Source of the DNA: an uncultured Oscillospiraceae bacterium
Lineage (GTDB): Bacteria; Bacillota; Clostridia; Oscillospirales; Ruminococcaceae
Length of the DNA: 5,743 bases
Assembly: GCA_900555435.1 (NCBI GenBank)
Contig: USLH01000143.1
Location: 1-5,743 of the forward strand
Direction: 5' to 3'
Shown here: in pieces, positions 1 through 5,743 of the stretch
Numbering within the stretch: the stretch's first letter is position 1
Layout: each line of letters begins with the position of its first letter
The notes under the pieces: generated by a model
Told to the model about the DNA's origin: nothing
What the model saw: only the letters and a program-made list of their open reading frames with translations
The model's database searches: none
Program-made: the position numbers and the translations under genes

Positions 1-243
1 ACCGAGCAGCCCGCGCCCCTGACCGCCGAGGAAAAGAAGGCATATCTCAGCAAGGTGACCGGTGTGTGCCTTGGCTCGGATGCATTCTTCCCCTTCGGCG
101 ACAACATCGAGCGCGCACGCCGTTCCGGCGTGACGGCCATCGTCCAGCCCGGCGGCTCCATCCGCGACCAGCAGGTCATTGACACCTGCAACAAGTACGG
201 CATCGCAATGGCCTTCTGCGGCCTGCGGCTGTTCCATCACTAA
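1..243 (+). CDS. purH: PurH C-terminal fragment (AICAR transformylase/IMP cyclohydrolase), 5' end outside window
   Basis: This is the last 80 residues of a cytoplasmic bifunctional enzyme that formylates AICAR with 10-formyl-tetrahydrofolate to FAICAR and then closes the ring to IMP, the last two steps of de novo purine synthesis. The frame is open from base 1 to the TAA at 241-243, so the gene continues to the left; a GTG at 55 lies inside the conserved region and is not the start. The fragment carries the transformylase-domain signatures LGSDAFFPF and QPGGSIRD and ends in the family's usual GLRLFHH tail. The N-terminal cyclohydrolase domain and the catalytic Lys-His of the transformylase domain lie outside the window. 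The intact C-terminus shows no sign of decay. It is followed by purD in the same direction after a 199-base gap, which fits a pur operon. The identification is firm despite the short length. Confidence 0.95.
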   Translation, partial: TEQPAPLTAEEKKAYLSKVTGVCLGSDAFFPFGDNIERARRSGVTAIVQPGGSIRDQQVIDTCNKYGIAMAFCGLRLFHH

Positions 244-256
244 GGGAAAAGAACGA

Positions 257-416
257 ACCCTCTCAGTCGCCTGACGGCGACAGCTCCCCCGAGGGGGGAG
301 CTTTATGCGGGAAAACAGGCAGAAATGCTTCTTCCGTTGGACGCGGCTCCTGCCGTCAGCGGAAAAAGCGCCCCTTTTCGGGGGAGCTGGCATTGCGCAG
401 CAATGACTGAGAGGGT
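257..416. repeat. MITE-like intergenic element 1 with 12-bp perfect terminal inverted repeats
   Basis: The ends ACCCTCTCAGTC (257-268) and GACTGAGAGGGT (405-416) are perfect inverted copies. Inside, each end carries a small hairpin followed by a C/G-run hairpin: GTCGCC/GGCGAC (266-271/276-281) and AGCTCCCCC/GGGGGAGCT (282-290/294-302) on the left; CATTGC/GCAATG (391-396/400-405) and a degenerate AGCGCCCC/GGGGAGCT (367-374/381-388) on the right. A weaker central stem, TTCCG/CGGAA, spans 332-364. The design is mirror-symmetric and there is no ORF, as expected of a non-autonomous miniature transposable element or REP-like palindromic repeat. I see no target-site duplication in the flanks. It is clearly related to the element at 1757-1884. 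Its mobility and family assignment are inferred; the structure is read directly. Confidence 0.8.
282..304 (+). terminator. Terminator-like hairpin after purH (within element 1)
   Basis: A 9-bp stem, AGCTCCCCC/GGGGGAGCT, closes over the 3-base loop GAG, 38 bases past the purH stop, and is followed by TTAT. The stem is strong, but the T-tract is short and broken, so termination would be partial at best. It is an integral part of element 1 rather than a purpose-built terminator. It may equally protect or process the mRNA. Confidence 0.35.
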
Positions 417-430
417 CATTCAAAAACGGG

Positions 431-436
431 AAGGTG
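431..436 (+). promoter_or_regulatory. Ribosome binding site of purD, deciding the ATG start
   Basis: AAGGTG (within GGGAAGGTGA) lies 6 bases before the ATG at 443, a normal Shine-Dalgarno distance. An in-frame GTG at 434-436 would extend PurD by three residues, but it lies inside this motif and would have no upstream site of its own, so the ATG is preferred. The site is 15 bases beyond the right end of element 1, so the element abuts but does not contain it. Confidence 0.7.
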
Positions 437-442
437 AATGAT

Positions 443-1747
443 ATGGCTGAAAAAATCTTGGTAGTGGGCGGCGGCGGCCGCGAGCACGCCATCATCAAGG
501 CACTGAAAAAGAGCCCCGACTGCGGCGAGATCTGGTGCGCACCGGGCAACGGCGGCATCGGCTATGACGCTAAGTGCAAAAACATCAAGGCCACCGATGT
601 GGATACCATGGTAGGCTTTGCAGTGGAAGAAAAGTTCGATTACGTTGTGGTGGCACAGGACGACCCCCTTGCACTGGGCATGGTGGACGCGCTGGCAAAG
701 GTGGGTATCCCCGCCTTTGGCCCGGACAAGGCCGCTGCCCGCATCGAGGCCTCCAAGGTGTTCTCCAAGGACCTGATGAAGAAATACGGCATCCCCACCG
801 CAAAGTACGAGACCTTCGATGATCCCGCAAAGGTCATGGATTACATCCGCGCCGAGGGCAAGTACCCGGTGGTCATCAAGGCAGACGGCCTTGCACTGGG
901 CAAGGGCGTGCTCATCTGCGAAAACGAGCAGCAGGCCGCCGACGGCGTCAAGGAGATCATGCTGGACAAAAAGTTCGGTGCATCCGGCAACCATGTGGTG
1001 GTGGAAGAGTTCCTCACCGGCCCGGAGGTCAGCGTGCTGAGCTTTACGGACGGCAAGGTGGTCAAGCCCATGGTGTCCAGCATGGACCACAAGCGTGCCA
1101 ACGACCACGACACCGGCCTGAACACCGGCGGCATGGGCACCATTGCCCCCAACCCCTACTACACCCCGGAAGTGGCCGCTGAGTGCATGGAGAAAATTTT
1201 CCTGCCCACCATCAAGGCCATGAACGCCGAGGGCTGCCCCTTCAAGGGCTGCCTCTACTTCGGCCTGATGCTCACCCCAGACGGCCCGAAGGTCATCGAG
1301 TACAACTGCCGCTTTGGTGACCCCGAAACGCAGGTGGTGCTGCCCCTGCTGGAAGGCGACCTGCTGCACATCATGCAGGCCTGCACCAACGGCACGCTGG
1401 AAAACGAGGAGGTCAAGTTCTCGGACGGTGCTGCCGCCTGCGTCATTCTGGCTTCCGGCGGCTACCCGGTGGCTTACGAGAAGGGCAAGCCCATCACCGG
1501 CCTTGTGGACGGCCAGCTACCCGGCGAGGAGAATGTGACGGTCTACCACTCCGGCACCGCCATCACCGAGGACGGCACCCTTGTCACGGCCGGCGGCCGT
1601 GTGCTGGGTGTCACCGCCACCGGCCCGCGCCTGACCAACGCCCTGAGCCACGCCTATGAAGCAGCCGAGAAGATCAGCTTTGAAAAGCTGCATAAGCGTA
1701 GCGATATCGGCCTGCGTGCCCTGAAAGCGCTGGCAGAGAAGCAGTAA
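443..1747 (+). CDS. purD: Phosphoribosylamine-glycine ligase (GAR synthetase)
   Basis: PurD is a cytoplasmic ATP-grasp ligase that joins glycine to 5-phosphoribosylamine with ATP to give GAR, the second step of purine synthesis. The 434-residue product matches the family's usual length of about 420-430. The N-terminal domain opens with ILVVGGGGREHAI (Arg13, Glu14, His15). The ATP-grasp part begins around SKVFSKDLMKKYGIPTA (from Ser104) and contains DGLALGKGV (148-156), the substrate loop HKRANDHDTGLNTGGMG (216-232) and the metal/ATP motif NCRFGDPETQ (288-297). The C-terminal domain, with ASGGYP and TAGGRVLGV, is complete. The ATG at 443 is chosen over an in-frame GTG at 434 because of Shine-Dalgarno spacing and because family members start just before the glycine-rich loop. 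All nine arginines use CGC or CGT, like most of purH and unlike purL. Gaps of 199 and 176 bases to purH and purL are each mostly occupied by a palindromic element. No key residue appears to be missing. Confidence 0.97.
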   Translation: MAEKILVVGGGGREHAIIKALKKSPDCGEIWCAPGNGGIGYDAKCKNIKATDVDTMVGFAVEEKFDYVVVAQDDPLALGMVDALAKVGIPAFGPDKAAARIEASKVFSKDLMKKYGIPTAKYETFDDPAKVMDYIRAEGKYPVVIKADGLALGKGVLICENEQQAADGVKEIMLDKKFGASGNHVVVEEFLTGPEVSVLSFTDGKVVKPMVSSMDHKRANDHDTGLNTGGMGTIAPNPYYTPEVAAECMEKIFLPTIKAMNAEGCPFKGCLYFGLMLTPDGPKVIEYNCRFGDPETQVVLPLLEGDLLHIMQACTNGTLENEEVKFSDGAAACVILASGGYPVAYEKGKPITGLVDGQLPGEENVTVYHSGTAITEDGTLVTAGGRVLGVTATGPRLTNALSHAYEAAEKISFEKLHKRSDIGLRALKALAEKQ

Positions 1748-1756
1748 TTAGGAAAA

Positions 1757-1884
1757 GCACCCTCATCAGTCGCCTGCGGCGACAGCTTCCCCCGACTGGG
1801 GGAAGCCTTTTCCGCCAGATGACGCTGCTGAAGCCTTCCCCCGGTCGGGGGAAGGTGGCGAGCTTGCGAGCCGGATGAGGGCGC
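1757..1884. repeat. MITE-like intergenic element 2, related to element 1
   Basis: The ends GCACCCTCATC (1757-1767) and GATGAGGGCGC (1874-1884) are inverted copies with one mismatch; the central 8 bp, CCCTCATC/GATGAGGG, are perfect. The left half has GTCGCC/GGCGAC (1769-1774/1778-1783) and GCTTCCCCC/GGGGGAAGC (1785-1793/1798-1806). The right half has CCTTCCCCC/GGGGGAAGG (1834-1842/1847-1855), followed by a GCGAGCTTGCGAG segment. The left end aligns almost base for base with element 1 (ACCCTC, optional A, TCAGTCGCCTG, CGGCGACAGCT, then a C run), so the two are members of one repeat family with different arms. There is no ORF and no visible target duplication. At about 128 bp it is shorter than element 1, mainly because its middle is shorter. 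Confidence 0.8.
1785..1811 (+). terminator. Terminator-like hairpin after purD (within element 2)
   Basis: A perfect 9-bp stem, GCTTCCCCC/GGGGGAAGC, with the 4-base loop GACT is followed by CTTTT, beginning 38 bases after the purD stop. This resembles a rho-independent terminator with a short T-tract, so partial termination between purD and purL is plausible. A second C5/G5 hairpin at 1834-1855 lacks a T-tract on the + strand. The function is inferred, since the hairpin is part of the repeat. Confidence 0.4.
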
Positions 1885-1906
1885 GCCTTCAGAAGAATTG
1901 AATCAT

Positions 1907-1913
1907 AAGGGGG
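1907..1913 (+). promoter_or_regulatory. Ribosome binding site of purL
   Basis: AAGGGGG lies 10 bases before the ATG at 1924, at the long end of normal spacing. It sits outside element 2, 22 bases past the element's right end, and supports the chosen purL start. Confidence 0.6.
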
Positions 1914-1923
1914 AACCTACCCA

Positions 1924-4900
1924 ATGGTCTATCGTATTTATGTGGAAAAAAAGCCCGGCTTCGATGTGGAAGCCACCGGCCTGAAAAATGAGCTCACCAG
2001 CCTGCTGGGCATCAAGGACCTGACCGGTCTGCGCCTGCTGAACCGCTACGACGTGGAGGGCATCGACGGGGAGACCTTTGAGACCGCGTCCCGTACCATC
2101 TTCTCGGAGCCGCCGGTAGACGTCACTTATCCGGAGCTGCCCGAGGTGAAAAACGGCCGGGTGCTGGCGGTGGAGTATCTCCCGGGCCAGTTCGACCAGC
2201 GTGCCGATTCCTGCGAACAGTGCATCCAGATCATGACCCAGGGGGAGCGCCCTGCCGTCCGGAACGCCCGGATCTATCTGCTGGAAGGAAAGCTGACCGA
2301 TGAGGAGTTCGAGGCGGTGAAGAACCACCTCATCAACCCCGTGGAAGCAAGAGAAGCAAGCCTCGACGCCGTGGAGACCCTGAAGACCGACTACGCCATC
2401 CCCACCACCGTAAAGACCCTGACCGGTTTCATCGGTCTTGACGAGGAGGAGCTGGCGGAGTTCATCCGGGATTACGGCCTTGCCATGGATCTGGACGACA
2501 TCAAGTTCTGCCAGTCCTATTTTAAAGAGACTGAAAAGCGGGATCCCACCATTACCGAGATCCGGATGATCGACACCTACTGGTCCGACCACTGCCGCCA
2601 TACCACCTTCGGCACCATTCTGGACGAGGTGGAGATCGATGACCCCGCCATTGCCGCCAGCTTTGACAAATACCAAGAGATCCGGGACGAGCTTTATGTT
2701 GGTCGGGTAAAGCCCGTGACCTTAATGGATCTTGCCACCATCGGAGCCAAGAAGCTCAAAAAAGACGGCAAGCTCAAGGAATTAGACGAGAGCGAGGAGA
2801 TCAATGCCTGCTCCGTGAAGATCAATGTGGACGTGGACGGCGTCACTGAAAAGTGGCTTCTGATGTTCAAAAACGAGACTCACAACCATCCCACCGAGAT
2901 CGAACCCTTCGGCGGAGCCGCTACCTGCCTGGGCGGCGCCATCCGTGATCCCCTGTCCGGACGTTCTTATGTGTATCAGGCCATGCGGGTCACCGGTGCA
3001 TCCGATCCCACTGTTCCCCGCAGTGCAACCTTAAAGGGTAAGCTGCCCCAGAAGAAGCTGGTCACCACCGCCGCTCACGGCTACAGCTCCTACGGCAACC
3101 AGATCGGCCTTGCCACCGGCGAGGTCACCGAGCTTTACCATCCCAATTACGTCGCCAAGCGGATGGAGATCGGCGCCGTCATCGGTGCCACTCCGGAGAA
3201 CCATGTGGTTCGGGACGTCCCCGACCCCGGCGACGTGGTGATCCTTTTGGGCGGCCGCACCGGACGGGACGGCTGCGGCGGAGCCACCGGTTCTTCCAAA
3301 TCTCACACCCTGGAATCCCTCCACACCTGCGGAGCGGAAGTTCAGAAGGGCAACCCTCCCATTGAACGGAAGATCGCCCGGCTGTTCCGGGATCCTGCGG
3401 TGACCCGGATGATCCGCCGCTGCAACGACTTTGGCGCCGGCGGTGTTTCCGTCGCCATCGGCGAGCTGGCGGACGGCCTTTCCATCGATCTGGACGCCGT
3501 TCCGAAAAAATACGAGGGCTTAGACGGCACCGAGCTTGCCATTTCCGAATCCCAGGAGCGGATGGCAGTGGTCGTTGCCCCCGAGAACGCCGACAAATTC
3601 ATCCGTCTTGCCAATCAGGAAAACCTGGAAGCGACCAAGGTGGCCGTGGTCACCAAAGAGCCCCGGCTGACCATGGATTGGAGCGGGAACCGGATCGTCG
3701 ACCTGTCCCGGGAATTCCTAAGCTCCAACGGTGCAGAAAAGCACGCAAGGGCTTCCGTGAAGGTCGCTCCCGTCCATCCCGTCCATAACCGGAAGGACGT
3801 AAAGGAGGACTGGATCGCCCACCTTTCCGACCTGAACATCTGCTCCCAGAAGGGTCTGGTGGAGATGTTTGACAGCTCCATCGGCGGCAATACCGTCACC
3901 ATGCCCTTCGGCGGCAAATATCAGATGACCAAGACCCAGGCCATGGCGGCCAAGCTGCCGGCGCTGGAGGGCGAGACCAACGCCTGCTCCATCATGGGCT
4001 GGGGCTATAACCCCTATCTTTCCGAGCAGAACCCCTACTTAGGCTCCATGTACGCCGTGGTGGAATCCGTGGCGAAGGTGGTCGCAGCCGGCGGCACCCA
4101 TACCCCCTGCTGGCTCACCTTCCAGGAGTATTTCGAGCGGCTCCGTGACGAGGACACCCGCTGGGGCAAGCCTCTGGCAGCCCTGCTGGGCGGAATGGAA
4201 GCCCAGCTGCAGTTAGGGTGCGCCGCCATCGGCGGCAAGGACTCCATGTCCGGCTCCTTTGAGGACATCGACGTTCCTCCCACGCTGGTCTCCTTCGCCG
4301 TATCCATGGGCGACGCCCGGACGGTGATCTCCCCCGAATTCAAGCAGATCGGCTCCACCGTGGTGCTGCTGACCCCCGCTTACAACGCAGATGGCGCCCC
4401 GGATTTTGAAAGCGTCAGAGCGCTCTTCACCCGGGTGGAGGAAATGATCCGCTCCGGTGAAGCCATTTCCGCATGGACGCTGGGCTTCGGCGGCGTGGCG
4501 GAAGCAGTGGCCAAGATGGCCTTCGGCAACCGGGTGGGCTTCCAGTTTGCAAGAAAGCTCCCCGACGAGCTGCTTTTTAACCCCGTTTACGGCGGCTTTG
4601 TTCTGGAACTGTCCGGCAGTGCGAAGGCAAACGACAATGAAATTTTGGGCGTTACCCTGCTGCAGCCGGAGATCCTTTCCGCCGACGGCTCCGTCCGCCT
4701 GACCCTTGAGGAATTGCAGAAAGCCTATGAGGAGAAGCTGGAGCCTGTGTTCCGCTGCAACATCCCCTCCAGCGATGAAAAGATCCCTGCCTACAGCTAC
4801 GAGGCAGAACACCGGGCGGCTCCTGCCATCAAGGTGGCTTCTCCCCGGGTGCTGATCCCCGTTTTTCCCGGCACCAACTGCGAATACGACACCCAGCGGG

Positions 4901-5637
4901 CCTTTGAGCGGGCGGGCGCTACCACCGATATTTTCGTCATCAACAACCTTTCCAGCAGCGCCATTGAGGAGTCGGTGGAGGAATTCGCCCGTCGGATCCA
5001 GAAGGCGCAGATCATCATGATTCCCGGCGGCTTCTCCGGCGGCGACGAGCCCGACGGCTCCGGAAAGTTCATCACCGCTTTCTTTAGAAATCCCCGGATC
5101 AAGGACGGTGTCCATGAGCTTCTGAAAAACCGGGACGGCCTGATGCTGGGCATCTGCAACGGCTTCCAGGCGCTGGTCAAGCTGGGACTTGTCCCCTACG
5201 GCGAGATCGTGGAGATGACCCCCGATTCTCCTACTTTGACCTTTAACTCCATCGGCCGGCACCAGTCCCGGATGGTCACCACCCGCATCGCCTCCAACAA
5301 GTCCCCGTGGCTTGCCAATACTCAGGTAGGCGACTTCCACACCGTTCCCGTGTCCCACGGCGAAGGCCGGTTTGTGGCAAGCGAGGAGTGGATCCGGATG
5401 CTGGCGCAGAACGGACAGATTGCCACCCAGTATGTGGATCTGACCGGCGAGCCCACCTACGACATCCGTTATAATCCCAACCGTTCCGTGGCGGCCATTG
5501 AGGGCATCACCTCCCCTGACGGCCGGGTCTTGGGCAAGATGGCTCACAGCGAGCGCACCGGCGAAAACGTTGCCAAAAACATCGATGGCGACAAGGATCA
5601 GAAGATCTTCCGCAGCGGTGTGGAGTATTTCCGCTGA
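1924..5637 (+). CDS. purL: Phosphoribosylformylglycinamidine (FGAM) synthase, single-chain clostridial type with fused glutaminase
   Basis: This cytoplasmic enzyme converts FGAR, glutamine and ATP to FGAM, the fourth step of purine synthesis; ammonia from the glutaminase domain passes to the synthase site. The 1237 residues make it a fused PurS-PurL-PurQ protein, slightly shorter than the enterobacterial enzyme (about 1295). In order: a PurS-like domain from residue 1 (VYRIYVEKKPGFDVEA); a linker with YWSDHCRHTTF (Trp220, His223, His226); the first AIRS-like half with ETHNHPTEIEPFGGAAT (His320, His322), LLGGRTGRDG (441-450) and CNDFGAGGVS (from Cys500); the second half with FGGKYQMT (662-669) and GGKDSMS (770-776); and a class I glutamine amidotransferase domain from about 975 (RVLIPVFPGTNCEYD). 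The amidotransferase triad is visible as Cys1078 in LGICNGFQ, then His1208 and Glu1210 in MAHSER. It appears intact. About 37 of some 68 arginines use CGG by hand count, unlike purD. A strong terminator 63 bases past the stop suggests this is the last gene of the transcript. Confidence 0.97.
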   Translation: MVYRIYVEKKPGFDVEATGLKNELTSLLGIKDLTGLRLLNRYDVEGIDGETFETASRTIFSEPPVDVTYPELPEVKNGRVLAVEYLPGQFDQRADSCEQCIQIMTQGERPAVRNARIYLLEGKLTDEEFEAVKNHLINPVEAREASLDAVETLKTDYAIPTTVKTLTGFIGLDEEELAEFIRDYGLAMDLDDIKFCQSYFKETEKRDPTITEIRMIDTYWSDHCRHTTFGTILDEVEIDDPAIAASFDKYQEIRDELYVGRVKPVTLMDLATIGAKKLKKDGKLKELDESEEINACSVKINVDVDGVTEKWLLMFKNETHNHPTEIEPFGGAATCLGGAIRDPLSGRSYVYQAMRVTGASDPTVPRSATLKGKLPQKKLVTTAAHGYSSYGNQIGLATGEVTELYHPNYVAKRMEIGAVIGATPENHVVRDVPDPGDVVILLGGRTGRDGCGGATGSSKSHTLESLHTCGAEVQKGNPPIERKIARLFRDPAVTRMIRRCNDFGAGGVSVAIGELADGLSIDLDAVPKKYEGLDGTELAISESQERMAVVVAPENADKFIRLANQENLEATKVAVVTKEPRLTMDWSGNRIVDLSREFLSSNGAEKHARASVKVAPVHPVHNRKDVKEDWIAHLSDLNICSQKGLVEMFDSSIGGNTVTMPFGGKYQMTKTQAMAAKLPALEGETNACSIMGWGYNPYLSEQNPYLGSMYAVVESVAKVVAAGGTHTPCWLTFQEYFERLRDEDTRWGKPLAALLGGMEAQLQLGCAAIGGKDSMSGSFEDIDVPPTLVSFAVSMGDARTVISPEFKQIGSTVVLLTPAYNADGAPDFESVRALFTRVEEMIRSGEAISAWTLGFGGVAEAVAKMAFGNRVGFQFARKLPDELLFNPVYGGFVLELSGSAKANDNEILGVTLLQPEILSADGSVRLTLEELQKAYEEKLEPVFRCNIPSSDEKIPAYSYEAEHRAAPAIKVASPRVLIPVFPGTNCEYDTQRAFERAGATTDIFVINNLSSSAIEESVEEFARRIQKAQIIMIPGGFSGGDEPDGSGKFITAFFRNPRIKDGVHELLKNRDGLMLGICNGFQALVKLGLVPYGEIVEMTPDSPTLTFNSIGRHQSRMVTTRIASNKSPWLANTQVGDFHTVPVSHGEGRFVASEEWIRMLAQNGQIATQYVDLTGEPTYDIRYNPNRSVAAIEGITSPDGRVLGKMAHSERTGENVAKNIDGDKDQKIFRSGVEYFR

Positions 5638-5700
5638 TTCGGCTGATCGATCCGAAAAAACGTCCCGTCCGGAGAATAGACAGGTGTTCGTAAAACAGTT

Positions 5701-5739
5701 AATCCTCCGTATGGCTTAGACCATGCGGAGGATTTGTTT
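5701..5739 (+). terminator. Rho-independent terminator downstream of purL
   Basis: AATCCTCCGTATGG (5701-5714) pairs with CCATGCGGAGGATT (5721-5734) as a 14-bp stem with a single T-G wobble and a 6-base CTTAGA loop, followed by TGTTT after the stem's own TT. It lies 63 bases after the purL TGA and has no similarity to the intergenic elements, so it looks like the real end of this transcription unit. The stem is flanked on the left by GTAAAACAGTT, which gives only a poor T-tract on the minus strand, so action there would be weaker. The bases between 5638 and 5700 hold no gene that I can see. Confidence 0.85.
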
Positions 5740-5743
5740 ATGT

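Noticed and set aside
257..416. CRISPR-like or riboswitch interpretation of the repeated hairpins
   Set aside because: There are only two dispersed copies with inverted ends and no regular spacers, and no purine-riboswitch junction pattern is visible; the terminal inverted repeats favour a MITE/REP-like element.
434..442. GTG start for purD, three codons upstream of the ATG
   Set aside because: The GTG overlaps the AAGGTG ribosome binding motif and lacks its own Shine-Dalgarno site, while the ATG at 443 has good spacing and matches the usual family start.
416..1369. Minus-strand open frame of 317 codons opposite purD
   Set aside because: It mirrors conserved purD motifs in antisense, is His/Gly/Val/Ala-rich, and has no motif or operon context of its own; it is a shadow of purD.
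1903..2676. Minus-strand open frame of 257 codons opposite the 5' part of purL
   Set aside because: Nearly all of it lies opposite conserved PurS-like and linker coding sequence; it would end across the purL ribosome binding site, and no family is recognisable.
4213..5547. Long open frame on the minus strand (444 codons) opposite the purL 3' part
   Set aside because: It lies entirely opposite conserved synthase and amidotransferase coding sequence, has a Gly/His/Val/Leu-rich translation with no recognisable motif, and is explained by high GC at third positions suppressing antisense stops.
5638..5660. Small TTCGG/CCGAA stem followed by an A-run just after the purL stop
   Set aside because: The stem is only 5 bp and is followed by A's rather than T's on the + strand, so it is not a terminator for purL; it could be chance.
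5498..5719. Plus-strand frame overlapping the purL 3' end and running into the terminator
   Set aside because: Most of it is an out-of-frame reading of purL, and it ends within the terminator loop; it is not a plausible gene.

Overview
The window is a stretch of de novo purine biosynthesis genes, all on the + strand: the 3' end of purH (bifunctional AICAR transformylase/IMP cyclohydrolase), a complete purD (GAR synthetase) and a complete single-chain purL (FGAM synthase with its glutaminase domain fused at the C-terminus). A strong rho-independent terminator follows purL at the right edge. The fused, roughly 1240-residue PurL of the clostridial type, a GC content that looks near 60%, and two short hairpin-rich intergenic repeats with CCCTCTCAGTC/CCCTCATCAGTC ends all suggest a gut member of the Oscillospiraceae/Ruminococcaceae (the Faecalibacterium, Gemmiger, Subdoligranulum neighbourhood). 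The genus-level part rests on memory of such repeats and is an inference.

Layout: 1-243 is the PurH C-terminus. 244-442 is a 199-base gap mostly filled by a 160-bp element (257-416) with perfect 12-bp terminal inverted repeats and several internal hairpins, followed by the purD ribosome binding site. 443-1747 is purD. 1748-1923 is a 176-base gap holding a second, related element (about 1757-1884) of the same mirror-symmetric design, followed by the purL ribosome binding site. 1924-5637 is purL. 5638-5743 is the trailer, with the terminator at 5701-5739. I found no convincing promoter, riboswitch or tRNA.

The three enzymes act at steps 2 (PurD), 4 (PurL) and 9-10 (PurH) of the route from PRPP to IMP, so the shared direction fits one pur operon or a tail of it. 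Two things deserve attention. The intergenic elements put terminator-like hairpins between the genes. In addition, purL has a clearly different arginine codon preference (CGG-dominated, with some TTA leucines) from purH and purD, which suggests that purL or most of it has a different ancestry. No unknown protein system is visible; the window is mainly housekeeping genes with interesting intergenic DNA.
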